NCBI RefSeq assembly: GCF_001522545.3
Contig: NC_031769.1
Span: forward strand, 74,493,356-74,557,355
Length of the DNA stretch: 64,000 bases
From: Parus major
Lineage: Eukaryota > Chordata > Aves > Passeriformes > Paridae
Direction: 5' to 3'
In this document: piece by piece, positions 1 to 11,830 of the stretch
Position numbering within the stretch: the stretch's first letter is position 1
How the letters are laid out: each line of letters begins with the position of its first letter
Translations under genes and position numbers: made by a program
The notes under the pieces: generated by a model
Database searches by the model: none
Told to the model about the DNA's origin: nothing
What the model saw: only the letters and a program-made list of their open reading frames with translations

Positions 1-1721
1 ACAAAAGATGATCTTTAAAGCTGAGAATAGTAGAAGAGTAACCCAGTAGCAAACAGGGCATGAAAACCTAAGCCATCTTGCCATGTTTGGAAATTACTGC
101 AGTTTAATGACATTACAGCAGAACCTCAATAGATCTAGGGAAACCTGTTCTGGTGAGGTGTACCAGCAGAAGAAACAGAAACTGTACATGTTTTGCAACA
201 GTTAGGCAATACTTTCATTCCCAAGAAGCTTCTCTGAATATTATTCTGACTGAAATGTAGTTTTTCATCCCATAATACTGTGAGTTTCATCCAGTTCCTT
301 CTTAACTAGTGATATATTTTTGGTTCCTTAGTGGGCATTTTGAAAGGTTGATCACTGGTTGCTTTGTACATATTATAGCAGAAAATGAAGGCTGGGTATG
401 ACATATTTTTTTTTATTTCAACCCTCTACCTGCAGTTTTGTCAATAGTTCTGTTAATATCCTGGTGTGTACTTTGCTGAATAAACTATATCAAATACCAA
501 TACAGCATTTCTTAGGTCACATATCCTCCTGCTTTTTACTTACATTAATAGTGTTCAAAATTACTCCAGTTTACTGTTTTATAGTAAGTACTGTACCATT
601 TTCCCATTTGTCTATATTGTGTTGAAATGTCTCTGTTGTCTTTCCACACTGAAAATTGTTATTCTCAATACAACTGTCATACAGTTGTATTGAGAAAACA
701 AGAGTCAACAGACATCCACACATCTATAATCATGATGTGCTGATGACAGAGAAGCCATGTAATGAGAGTGACTCAATTAGCTCAGCAAACTAGAGACTTT
801 AGTTAAAAAGCATATAGTAACAGATTTTAGTCAAGTAAATTAGGAAAGTACTCATAAAGTACATGAAAATACCTGATATTGGAATGAAATCATAGTTTTT
901 TCATCCCTGGAAGAGTATGGAAAGTATCATAATTTGCACACAAATATTTTTCAGTGAATGCTACAATTACCTAATCAACACAAGAAAGAAAATAAAAGCT
1001 AAATGTTTAGCATGTCGTTCGAAAGCCTGGAAAGAGAAATTTTTATCCCTCTGCCCAGATAGTTAAAATAAATGACCTTTAATAAAATTTATTTGTACTG
1101 AAAAATATGTCAAAATGGGATATCATAAATTATATTGACTGTAAAGTTCACGCTTTTAACCCATCAAGACTTCTAAAAAATTCTCACTTTTGATATAGCT
1201 GGGATGAAATCTCTCCTACAGACAGCAGCACAGAAAGGACAGAAAAAGAATCCAAATGCAATTTTGTTGAAATATATGAGAAATCCTTCCTTATTCACTT
1301 TGATAAGACCATGATTAAGAGCAACATTCTGTCAGACCCAAAGGGGAAAATATATCTGTAATACTGCTGTGATAAAGTATACTGCCACTGTTTCCCCATT
1401 AAATATGTTGCAAATATAATTCTTGCTCTGTGATATGAAGTTGAAAATTAGCTTTCATGTCAGTGCTACTAAATCAGAGTAGATTTTTAGCAAGCATAGA
1501 ATGTCCAAAAACTTAATTAGTTCACTCACTATTAATTGAAACTACCAAAGGAAATGTGTTTCCAGTGACAGAAATCTAAATTTCCAGTCTTTGCAGTTCT
1601 ACTGTATTGACAAGTTCTGCAGAGTTCTGCAGTGCCCCCAGTCCAAAAAAATTAAGATAGAGAGTTAGTTAATGGTTATATTGGAAGATTTGTCACTGCT
1701 TTGTACATATGACATCAGAAA
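1..1721. other. Unique AT-rich non-coding DNA
   Basis: No gene, transposon end or splice-flanked coding stretch is recognisable here. Short open frames have no recognisable protein content. The one clear structure is the hairpin at 662-696, listed separately. The right edge is where CR1 homology begins. Confidence 0.6.
662..696. repeat. Perfect inverted repeat, 16-bp arms, 3-nt loop
   Basis: The left arm (662-677, TTCTCAATACAACTGT) is exactly complementary to the right arm (681-696, ACAGTTGTATTGAGAA) with the loop CAT at 678-680. The match stops abruptly outside the arms. The arms are not simple A/T alternation, so chance is an unlikely source. The likeliest origin is a template-switch (hairpin-templated) mutation. 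A transcribed hairpin is possible, but the 3-nt loop and 16-bp stem are too small for a typical pre-miRNA. Confidence 0.9.
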
Positions 1722-2798
1722 ATGTAGGCACATGGAAAATAAGAAAGTAATTTGGGACAGTCAGCATGGCTTCACCAAGGAAAAGTCATGCCTGACAAAG
1801 TTGGTGGCTTTCTACAATGGGACTAGAGCACTGGTGGATGAGAAAAGAGATATTTACCTCAATGATCTGGCCTCGTGCAAAACATTTGATGCTGTCCTGC
1901 TTGCCATCCTTGCCCCTAAAGTGAAGACACATGGATTTGGCAGATGGAACACACAGTAGATAAGAAATTGGCTTCAAGGTCTCCCTCAAAGGTTTGTAGT
2001 CAATGAATGGCTTGGTATCCAAGTAGAGACCAACAATACGTGGTGTTCCTTGGGCATTGATATTAGGATCAGCACCATTTAACATCTTTGTCAGTGATAT
2101 GTACAGTAGGATCGAGTTCATTCTCAGTAAATTTTCTGATGACACCAAGCTGTGTGGTGCAGTCCACATGATGGAAGGAAGGGATGCAAAAATCCAGAGG
2201 GACCTTGACAGGCTTGAGAGGTGGGCCTGTGAAAATCTCATGAAGTCCAACAAGGCCAAGTTTAATGGTCTTGGATCAGGACAATCCCAAGCACAAATAC
2301 AGGCTGGGCAGAAAGTGGATGGGCAGAATCCCTGGGGAGAAGGACTTTGGGATGTTCATGGATGAGAAGCTCAACATGACAGCAATGTACACTTGCAGCC
2401 CAGAGAGTCAACTGCATCCTGGGCTGCATCAAAAGCAGTGTGACCATCAGGGTGAGGGAGGGGATTGCCCCTCTACTCTCTAGCTGTGAGACCCCACCTG
2501 CAGTGCTGCATCTGGCTCTGGGGTTCCCAGCATAGAAGGACATGGACCCATTTGACTGAATCTAGAATAGGGTAACAACAGGCTGGAGCACCTCTCCTCT
2601 GAAGATGGGCTGAGAGAGCTGGTGTTATTCAGCCTGTAGAGCAGAGGGTTCTGGGGAAACATTATATCACCTTCCAATATCTGAAGAGATTACATGACAG
2701 ATGGAGAGAAACTTTACAAAGGCATATAATGATAGGACAAAGGGGAATGGCTTCAAACTGAAAGAGGGTAGATTCACATTAGATACCAGGAAGAAATT

Positions 2799-2804
2799 CT
2801 TCAC
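2799..2804. repeat. Left target-site duplication of nested LTR
   Basis: CTTCAC abuts the LTR. The copy on the other side (3085-3090) is GTTCAC, one mismatch. The duplicated bases are CR1 sequence, which shows that the LTR inserted into CR1 and not the reverse. Confidence 0.7.
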
Positions 2805-3084
2805 TGTTACCGCTGAAGATGAATAGATCACACAGACACAGGTCGAGGTGTGGTGAAGGAAAGAGCAGAGTTTATTTTTCCTCCCAGGATTTATAGGCTT
2901 CTGACCACGGCCAGGGATTGGATGGTCAGGATAACACTTTCTCACTGCACTGGCCATAAGAAATGCCCATCACAAGACGTGTAACAGAAAGAATGTACAC
3001 ATATCTATGTTTACAGTTACTCTCCTGGGAAAGTCTTTAAAAAACTATGTCAGCAAGCTCAGAAGCTGAGCTTTCAGGGCAACA
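2805..3084 (-). mobile_element. Solo LTR of an endogenous retrovirus, nested in CR1
   Basis: The element begins TGTTACC and ends GGCAACA, a near-perfect terminal inverted repeat of the TG...CA type. It is flanked by a 6-bp duplication with one mismatch, and CR1 sequence continues on both sides. Read on the minus strand it has a TATA-like CCTATAAAT (complement of 2889-2897) and then AATAAA (complement of 2871-2876). A poly(A) signal just downstream of the TATA box and a 6-bp duplication both occur in alpharetrovirus/ERVK-like avian elements, so that class is inferred. No internal retroviral genes remain, consistent with LTR-LTR recombination. The family name is not determined. Confidence 0.78.
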
Positions 3085-3090
3085 GTTCAC
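3085..3090. repeat. Right target-site duplication of nested LTR
   Basis: GTTCAC, partner of CTTCAC at 2799-2804. The mismatch is best explained by a later point change in this copy, because undisturbed CR1 copies normally read CTTCACTGTG here. Confidence 0.7.
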
Positions 3091-4020
3091 TGTGAGGATA
3101 GTGAAGCACTGGAAGAAATTTCCCAGAGAAGCTGTGGATGCCCCATCCATGAAGCATTCAAGGACAAGTTAGATGGAGCTTTGAGCAGGTCTACTGGGAG
3201 GAGTCACTGCCCATAGCAGGGGTGTTGAAACTAGACAATTTTTAAAGTCACTTTCAACCCAAACTATTTAATGATTCTATGATAGAGGACCTTCTTCAGG
3301 AGGAAATGTAAAAATATGACAAACATCTGTTGTTTAAGTAAAGGAAGATCACTGAAAATTATTGTGAGGTCCTTTAGCAAAAATTAATAACCTATTGAGA
3401 AAATGAAAAAGATTCAGGGGAAGTTGAAAATATGTTTAAAAAAGGCAAATTGGGAAATTTCTTCACTTGTTTACAGAACAACAATTCATTAGGAGAATGC
3501 TTATTTTTCTAAAGCAGATACCAGTTTGCTGGTAATGATTCCCAGGTGAGTAGGAAGCAGACTGTCTTCTACATTAAGAGAAAGTAGTTAAAGTGATTCC
3601 ATGGTGAAATGGTTTCTACTCAAGAACAGTTTTCACATGAGATAATAAAGCACTGTGTGATCAAAATAGAGCTGAATGCATTAAAACCTGTTTAAGCCAT
3701 AATTAGTCTGTATTAAGATAAGTTGCATTCTTTTTTTTAATGTCAGTCTTCCTGTATTATAAATTCAAACTGATGGAAACAATGAAACCAAGTTTTTTTC
3801 CAATTATAGATATTAATTGAAATTATATGTATAATTGAAAATTAAACACAAATTTTAATAGTGTTTCAGAAATATGCCCCTTCCCCATATCCAGCCCTGC
3901 TCAGCATGCTGTAAATTTTAAGTTTCTTTTTTAAGTCTTCTAGCTCTTATACAAAAATCTGGAGAGGTCTTTAATATTTTTCTGTCTTCTAACAGGCTAA
4001 ATGTGAACCTTATTTAGATA

Positions 4021-4545
4021 TCATAGAGTCATGTAGAATCGTAGAATCATAGAATCATGGAATTGTAGAATGACCTGTGTTGGAAGGGACCTTAAAAATC
4101 ATTTAGTTCCAAACCCCCTGCCATAGACAGAAAGCCTTCCACTAGACCAAGTTGCTCAGAGCCCCATCTGGCCTGGTCTTGAATGCCTCCAGGAATGAGG
4201 AGTCCACAACCTCTCTGGACAATCTCTTTCTGTGCATGACAACCCTTACAGAAAAAAATGAATTCATAATATCTAATCTCATCCTAGCCTCCTTAATCTT
4301 AAAGCCATTGCTCCCTGTTCTATGACTACATGCCCTTGTGAAAAATCCCTCTCCATATTTCTTGAAGGTCCCCTTCATGTACAGAAAGGTTGCTATAAAA
4401 TAGCTCTGAAGCCTTCTCTTTTCCTGAACAATCCCAATGTTTTCAGCCTGTCTTTATAGGAGAGGTGCTGCAGCCCTAGGATCAACTTAGTGGCCCTCCT
4501 CTGGACTCCTTTTAACAGGTCCAAGTCCTTCTTGTGTTGATCCTA
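4021..4545 (-). mobile_element. CR1 LINE 3' end
   Basis: On the minus strand this is the last ~500 bp of CR1. A 78-codon open stretch (4378 down to 4142) matches the ORF2 C-terminus, with segments such as GEGFFTRACS, TGSNGFK, RLDI and the terminal DGALSNLV. The 3' UTR follows, ending in several copies of the octamer-like ATTCTATGAT repeat (plus strand TAGAATCATAGAATCAT around 4036-4058). The copy is 5'-truncated near 4545, within the region before the thumb domain. It faces the CR1 at 1722-3283 tail to tail, about 740 bp away. Confidence 0.92.
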
Positions 4546-7500
4546 CCTGATAATTTCATTTAAGCTCACACTTGTTATTAATTTTCTGGTATCTGCTTAA
4601 ATTGTTTTGAAGACTAAGAAGGTGCAATAAGTGACTGTAGATAAACATAACTAACAACACCAGACATAGGTGGGATATCAGACATCTGAATTAGGTTCTC
4701 AGACAGGAAGGAAAGATGTCATGTGATGCTTAAAACAATTGAGGTAGTTAAAAGGCCAAATTACACATACAAGCATGAGAGTTATTTTCAGTTCTCAATT
4801 CTTTATAGGGTGTTTATATTTACTCTGGAATTATACAATATATGGACCCACATAAAAGTATCATAATTCATTCACAGGTAACTTATAAAAAGGCATTCAT
4901 CTCAGCATATTCACTGACTAGAAGTTGAGCACCATTTCCCAGGTGCACAATTCAGGTGCACTATTATGTGTTTGCGAGTATTTCCACAACATTGTTACAC
5001 TCCTTCCAAAGAGAAAACCGGTTTAGAATTCTAACTATGTAGCACTAACGTGTATTTAGCTTATTTTGAAAAAGCATGACCTCTAAAGAATGAAGCTATT
5101 CATCCTTGTTATTACAAACTATTATGTTCCATCAGGTCATCACACGGGTATTTTATTTTGATACCATGAATATGAACCAGGATTCACATTACTCTGAAAT
5201 GTTTTCAGCACCATATATTCTATTTTATCAATTTAGCAATGACTACACTTCTGGAAATAAAGTGCATTTTTTGTTTCATGTAATTCTTAAGGTCTCAAGT
5301 CAGCAATGTTCTAAGAGCTGTGGCACCAATGCAATGGCAACAAATGAGAAACTCTCATTTGGGAATGTGTAGGGTTAAGCACAGTTCAATTAATCTATAA
5401 AAGGGGAGTAATTATATTTAAAATGAAAGTTTGAAACAGAAATAAACAATCCCAAAAAACAAAATCAGATTATTATCTACATCTTTTAGGCAAATATACA
5501 TTTTGACTTCCAGAGACTTTTAATACAAGATGGTCAAAAAAAAAAAAAAAGTTATTATTTTTATGACTGTTTATTTCACAGAGTTGAGCTGTAGCTCTAA
5601 GGAATACTTAACACTTGGCTGTTATGTCTGAAGGGCAGTTTTGGCCACCCTGGATTATATTATGAGTCTGACCTCTTACTTTGGTTTGCAATTTTTTTTC
5701 CTTGCTGCAAGGCTGGAAAACACACATACTATACTTAAAAGATCTTTAGCTTGGTAGAAATTATGGAAGTACTTTTGCAAATGTATTGAACATAATACAT
5801 ACATGAAATTCACTTTCAGTATTTTCAGTGCCTTCATTGAACTGAAGAATCTCCTAGAAATTTAAAATTCTACCAGCCATGTTATATATGGTGAAAGCAG
5901 TTTGCCTTCTTCCACTAATTCTACATGTTAATCTAATTTTCAGTAGTGTTAATCTAATTTGCAGTATTTTTAATCTATTTACTAGTTTTTTAAGGCTAGC
6001 TGTTTTGTATGGTTTTCTCATCTGGTTTATATTTAACATGGAAGGATGCAGGTGTTTTCTTTCTACTTCAGGTATTATACAGCTTGAATACAAACAGGAA
6101 AAGAGTGGTTGAAGCCAGCAAGAACAGCCAAGTAGTTCCAATTCAGGCAAATTACTCAAGATGAAACAACCCTGAGGTGATGTTGTTTTGAATTCTTTAT
6201 GGGGCTCTCGAAAATGACAGATGCCTGCAGGATTACATATTAGAAAACCTGGATCTACTTCTAGGAAAATCACAATTTGTGCCTTCTTGCAGTCTAGTTT
6301 CAAGAAAAAAGTAATGCACATGAACCACAGCTACTTAGATTGAAAGTTGCAGGTCTTTGAAATGACCAAAGCATGGGTTGCAGTGACTACCAGGCTTCTT
6401 AAAGCTTCTCTGCTATATAATTACCTTTTAAGTTTTCTATTCTCTTTTTCTTGTCATTCTACATATTGAATTATGTGAAACAGGTAACATTCCAAAACCA
6501 CTTTCCTTGAATTTGAACTAGACTTAAACATGACTAATCTGTACACCCGGTATATGCAAGGTTTTGCCTTATAAGAGATAAGCATGGAAGTATATTAAAG
6601 TGATTCTACTTTAGTATTTTTAAGACTGTATGAGGCATAGTATCCCACTGCAATTTCTGAGAGTTTGCTTAAACCAAGAACAAGGAACTCTTATTCCTTT
6701 TAGCTGTAAGACTAAACCACCAAATTTCTGTCTGTAAGACAGAGATAGATGACACTTAAACTTTGTCTTTGAATGTTGCTGCAAAAAGTGGCTTTGGCCC
6801 TGCACCAGCCACACCAGCCAACATTTATTATTTTATTTTTTCTTCATGAGCAAAAGTACTTTAACACATCCTTCCTAAATTTATTTGTGTTTGATGAGTG
6901 AACTTAACAGGCAGTTCAGGAATAATAGAATTTTACCACTTGTTGCCACAGTTTAGCAATTTTATATAGCTTAATATAAATGTAGAAAAAAACCCTTCTA
7001 ATAAAATACCGTTCAGATAGAATTCTTCTACATTAAGCCAAAAGTCCTAACACATTCACTTATGTTTTACATCTATTTGTTTTGTCTGCAAGCAAGTTGG
7101 AGCAATGGATATGCCTACCTTTGCTCAAAAGTCAACATCTTTAGAAGAAACTTTGCATGACAAATTGAGGAAAAGTGCTTTAACTGTCTCATATAAGCTA
7201 GTATTAATTGTTGTTCAATAATTTTATTTTTTTTTTAATGAAAGGGCAAGTCTATTCTTCTAAGCTAAGCAGAATGTGGAAATAATTCTGTGCATAAATG
7301 TCTCAAAATTTCTATATGTACAGAAAAAAATTTCTAAATTGCCATTTCAAAAGCTGAAATATTAGCACAAATTAAAAATCTAAAAGAAGAAGAAAGAAAG
7401 AAAGAAAAACATCTATGGGATACACACTCTTTGTAACTAATTAAATAATTCTAAAGTAACTAGAATGTCTCCTCTATCGGAAAGCAATGCATGGTAAGCT

Positions 7501-8019
7501 ACCTTGGCACACTATTAGTGGTGAGCATAAAATCAGGTACAATAAAACTGAAAAAAGCTTTAAGAAATATTTAAGAAATATTGAAATAGACTGCAGTCAT
7601 TTTTAAGGATATATAAAAAAAAAGTCTGCTTCTTCTACTACTGACATTTTCATCATAATTAAATTTTTCTTTTCTTAATTTAAAATTTCCAAGGGATCTT
7701 TCCAGTCTTTCTTCAAAATGGAGAAAAAAAAAATCTAGTTTGATTTGTCTTAGTGTTTCAAAATACTTTAGTGAGACTTTTCTTTTCTGACCATATGGCA
7801 TAAATATAAACGCTTTCAAATTATTTTTGCAGCTGAATTCACAGCAAGTTAAATAGATGTATACAAGATTAGTTATAATTTTTTTTTTTTTCAAATTAAA
7901 AGCAATACTAGAATTTATTTGTCTTTAATTCATTTTACATCTGTAAAATAGCTGTAGCTTCTCAGAAAACATGGATATTTGAGGAAGCATTTTATGGCTT
8001 GACTTAAGAAGCTGCTGTA
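4546..8019. other. Unique AT-rich non-coding DNA
   Basis: No gene is recognised. The content is ordinary AT-rich sequence with A15 at 5536-5550, a degenerate three-copy 21-bp repeat at 5928-5986, a short GAAA run near 7388-7408 and T13 at 7879-7891. The longest open frame (minus strand, 6321 to 5854) has a composition typical of translated non-coding DNA and no motif. Confidence 0.55.
5928..5986. repeat. Three degenerate ~21-bp tandem copies
   Basis: TTAATCTAATTTTCAGTAGTG, TTAATCTAATTTGCAGTATT and a weaker third copy beginning TTAATCTATTT follow one another. The first two differ at only a few positions. It is a small local tandem duplication. Confidence 0.6.
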
Positions 8020-8788
8020 ACTACAAAAACAGTTACAAAACTGCCAGACACAAAAGATAGCATGTGGTGAAGATCACGGTGAGGTGAGCTGTCCATGCAG
8101 CCCATGGAGGCTAATCTTGGGGCGGGCAACCAACCACAGCCCCCGGAGGACCCAATGCTGGAGCAGGTGGAAGAATGAAGGAAGCTGTGGGAAGTCCATG
8201 ATGGAGCAGATTCCTGACAGGACCTGTGGCCTTATGGAGAGAGAGGATCTCACACTGGAGCAATTTTGCTGTCAGGACTTGTGACCCTCTGAGGAATCCA
8301 CACTAGATCAGTTTGGGAAAAACTGCAACCAGTGGCAAGGACCCCCATTAGAGAAGCTCAGGTAGAAATGTCTCCCATAAGAGGGACTTCATAGTGGAGC
8401 ATGGGAAGAGTATGAGGAAGAAGGAGTGGACTAGACGGCATGTAATGAACTGACCACAACCTCTATTTCCCATGCATATGTGCCACTTGGGGGATAACAG
8501 TAGAGAAGTCAGGAATGAAGCTGAGCCCAGGAAGAAGGGAAGGATGGGAGGAAAGTGTTTTAAGATTTGAATTTAGTCCTTATTGTTCTGCTTTGATTTG
8601 CTTGATAATAAACTAAATTAATTTCCTCAAGTTTGTTTTGTCCATGACAGTAATTGCTGAGTGATCGTTCCTTGTCTTTATCACAACCACTGAGCTTTTC
8701 ATTATATTTTCTCTCCCCTGTGGAAATTAGAAGGGGAATGAGTAGCTTTGGTGGGCATATGACGTCCAACCAGGGTCAAAACATGACA
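8020..8788 (+). mobile_element. ERVL-type LTR (with possible end of internal region)
   Basis: The block is richer in G and C than its surroundings and resembles a widespread avian ERVL LTR as I remember it: GTGGTGAAGATCACGGTGAGG near 8065, repeated ..GGAGCAG.. modules, AACTGACC.CAACC near 8450, a GAAGGGA..GATGGGAGGAAAG stretch, a poly(A) signal AATAAA at 8607-8612, then GACAGTAATTG.TGAGTGATC and a 3' end GGCGTCCA-like ..CAGGGTCAAAACATGACA ending at 8788. The 3' boundary is fairly clear; the 5' boundary is not, and no target-site duplication was found. It has no coding capacity. Exact family and whether 8020-8062 belongs to the internal region are uncertain. Confidence 0.7.
8607..8612 (+). promoter_or_regulatory. 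LTR polyadenylation signal
   Basis: AATAAA within the 8.0-8.8 kb LTR, about 175 bp before its 3' edge, as expected for an R-U5 boundary signal. Confidence 0.55.
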
Positions 8789-11700
8789 CTCCTTTGAAGA
8801 TTTATGTAGGGTAATGGTAGCTTAATTAGATCCCATAACAATTTGTGGTGTTTGAGAGATCTAAATTATTACCATAGGTTGGTGAACAGTTGATCTTGTT
8901 TCTCCAGCTGAATAGTATTTTAAAATAAATAATTTACCTCCAGAGGATAACATGCAACCATTCAAGGTGTTCCTTAAAGTGTGTTTGTAAATTACTGATA
9001 AATATTTGTGCAACAGCCTGTTTCTATCCTTCCTACAGTTTACAGATAGAGAATATACCAATGTATTGATAAACAATCGGTATGTAGTCCCTTGCAGTTT
9101 TTTTTCAGTGATTGGTGCAAAGAGATGATACCAAGCAGGGAACAAGGATAAGTTTGTATGGAAGCTGAGAACAAACCTCAATTTCTTATCAAATATTTTT
9201 ATCTTTCCAATGTTTTGTTGGTTTGGTTTGCTTTATGGTTTTTATTTTTTTTTTAAAGAATGTAGAGACAGTTTATTATCTGGTAGTTTTTTTTGTCACT
9301 GCTGTTTGGCTGTTGGCTTCAATTTAGTACTCTACCACTACTTCATAATAGCCCTCCAGCAGACATAGCTGAACACAGATACCAATCTCAACAAATCTAG
9401 CTGAAACAGTAGGGAAAAAGAGTAACTTCCAGACCAAAGTGATCCTCGTCTCCAAGACTATAAACAAGCTAGCATCTAGAGCTAAAGAAGAGTAACAAGA
9501 AGGAAGTCAAAGCCAATTGAGGACCAAAATACTGTATTGCACCCAGTATGATACCTTTCCAATATGGTTACCCATGAACTATGGCAGATTAGGAAATACT
9601 GCTTATTCTACTGTGAGAAGTAGGGGACATAAAACTTGTACAGTGTCTTTATTATTTCCCAGCTGCTATGATAGCTCACTAGGATCACAAGAAACCTGGA
9701 AGCTGTCATAACTTACATTTAAGGGATTAGCCTGAAGATAGTCTATTCAGCTTATTTGTTCAGCTCCTTCCTAATATCCTTATATATATTACCTGATATT
9801 CCTCTGTAGCAAAGGTGATGGCTTCTCTGTTATATCCTCCTTGATGCTGGAACTGAAATACATGGGTAAAAATATGCCCAGTATTTTAGTGGTGACATGC
9901 CTTGCTATCTTCTATTCAAAATGCAAATTTTCTCTAAAAATATTTTACTTTTGAAACAGTTATTTTTCCATGTGCATATCAGAAGTCAGCAAAAGCCATG
10001 GTATTCAAACATATCCTCATGTTGGAGGTTTCAATTCATCTGAAGAAATAGGCATCTCATTTTAATATTTCACAACACTAAAGATTTTTAAAAATCTATG
10101 AGTCAGTGATGTGATTAAAAGTGAAACAAAATTGTTTCCCCACACCACTTTCCCCAGTACGTTATACATAATTTCTTAATTTAAAACTCAAAAATAGAAA
10201 GAAGAAAGAACAATCCTCTAAGCACAATAAAATTACTGACTTAATCTAGCAGGTTTTATTGTTTGTTTAAACTTTATTGTATTCCATTCTCACCCTCCCA
10301 TATTTCATCTCAGAAAGGACAGAGATCCTGTTCAGGGGTTCAGGAGCACAGATATGAATTGTAATAGTTCTTTGTATATTGATGATACACAGCTTTGTAT
10401 TCCATTCAGGTAAGCCAGTCTGTCAGTTTTTTCCTGATATCAATATCCAGTTAGCATTTATTCTTGTATACTGTGACCATAAACTCTCTGACAGAAAAAA
10501 AATACGTGTAGTGGTATTTTGGAATAAATATAAAAAATAATAAAAAAAGAAAAAGTAAAAAAAAAAACTTAGCTGATGCTGAGAAAACCTCTATATATTG
10601 GCAGAGCTTTAATCACAATAGATGACCTCTGGAAGCATTTTCCAAATCCTTTCATTCTGTGAGCTATGATTTCATACTTCTGTTTTAGAATATTTCAAAA
10701 GTGACTCACATTCTACCAAAGACTTAAGAACAATGCTGAAAAAGGAAGGAAAATTGAAAAGGTAAAGATAATATTCAGGTTTGGTTATGGGCAAATTACA
10801 TAAGTTAGTCACAAGTGCATGTTTTAGTCCTTAGCATTAAATTTGTCACAATTTCTTTCCCTGGAGTTCCTCAGATCTCACAGAGAGTGCACCACAGAAA
10901 TATCAAACACCCAAGAAGAAAGGCAAAAAAGATCTCTCTTTCTTTCTTCTACTCACTGAGTATGTACTTGAGAAGATGGAGAAAAAAGGGCCAAATATAA
11001 ATCTGTGATGATGGAAAGGATAAAAAAGTTAATTGTGGACATAATGCCTTGAAATAATGTTCCAAATAATATTTCCTCAGCAGGTGATATGACTTACACA
11101 CATAAGATAAAAGCAAATATTTCATCTTTAGTACTCTTTCCATTCACTTTCTCCTCTGCCAGTAAGCTCTTGTTTTTTGTCTGTTTGCCACTGGGTTTTG
11201 ACAGTGAATTTTTCACCAGCTGTGATGCAGTCATCTGCAGTCTGTGGTGCAGACTCAGATGGCCTAATTTCCACCTGGAGATTTTTTCAGAGGTCTTCTA
11301 CTGGTCTAATGCTTCTAAAACTCTGGAGCAAGTCAACAGAAGGGCACTGCAGCTGGAGTGAAATCTGGATCTCAGTGCACTTCTGCTTAGCAATTCGATT
11401 TCTATTTGATTTCCTTCAAAGCTGTGTTAACATCATTGCACCTCCAGCTCCTATGAAGTGACTTCAAGAAACCTGAGCCACCAGCTCCTACTCTAAAGTA
11501 TGCTTTCAGAGGATGACTTTTCCAAGGCCAAAGTCCCTCCAATATGCACACAGTATGTCTTACTTTTACTGGAGACAATTAAAGCAGACATAAAAATGAC
11601 TTGTTTTTTCATCCTATTCCCCCTTGTCTGATAGGATGGAAAGTATATTTAATAATATCTAAGAAGAAAGTTTGTCTTAGGTAAAAATTCTGTTAATTTT

Positions 11701-11811
11701 CCAAAGATTTCAGTGTTTGATTTCCACTAGCTCAGTTGGATCCCTCACATTCCTGTCAGTTCCAGATTTTATTAAGTTGGTATTTCTACTTGTGCAATGC
11801 TTATAAAGATT

Positions 11812-11830
11812 AAAAAAAAAAAAAAAAAAA
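11812..11830. repeat. A19 homopolymer
   Basis: A run of 19 A, followed by A-rich sequence. No upstream poly(A) signal at a fitting distance and no recognisable retrocopy body precede it. Confidence 0.85.

Larger units (their letters stand above)
1722..3283 (+). mobile_element. CR1 LINE, 5'-truncated and decayed, split by a solo LTR
   Basis: This is the 3' part of a CR1 non-LTR retrotransposon. Translation in shifting frames gives CR1 ORF2 reverse-transcriptase segments in the right order: HMENK..VI, QHGFTKEKSCLTKLVAF, FNIFVSDM, SKFSDDTKLCGAV, IQRDLDRLERWA, then the thumb and C-terminal region. The catalytic F/YADD box reads FSDD (2132-2143). There are several frameshifts and stops, so it cannot encode a working enzyme. 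The 3' end near 3283 has the CR1-type ATTCTATGAT tail. CR1 copies are normally 5'-truncated because reverse transcription starts at the 3' end, which fits the missing front half. A 280-bp LTR interrupts it at 2805-3084; CR1 sequence resumes directly after it with CACTGTGAGG. The subfamily cannot be assigned by eye. Confidence 0.92.

Noticed and set aside
662..696. microRNA precursor
   Set aside because: A 16-bp stem with a 3-nt loop is too short for Drosha/Dicer processing, and no longer imperfect stem extends it.
5854..6321. 155-codon frame on -
   Set aside because: No motif, and it includes the local 21-bp tandem repeat; random open frame.
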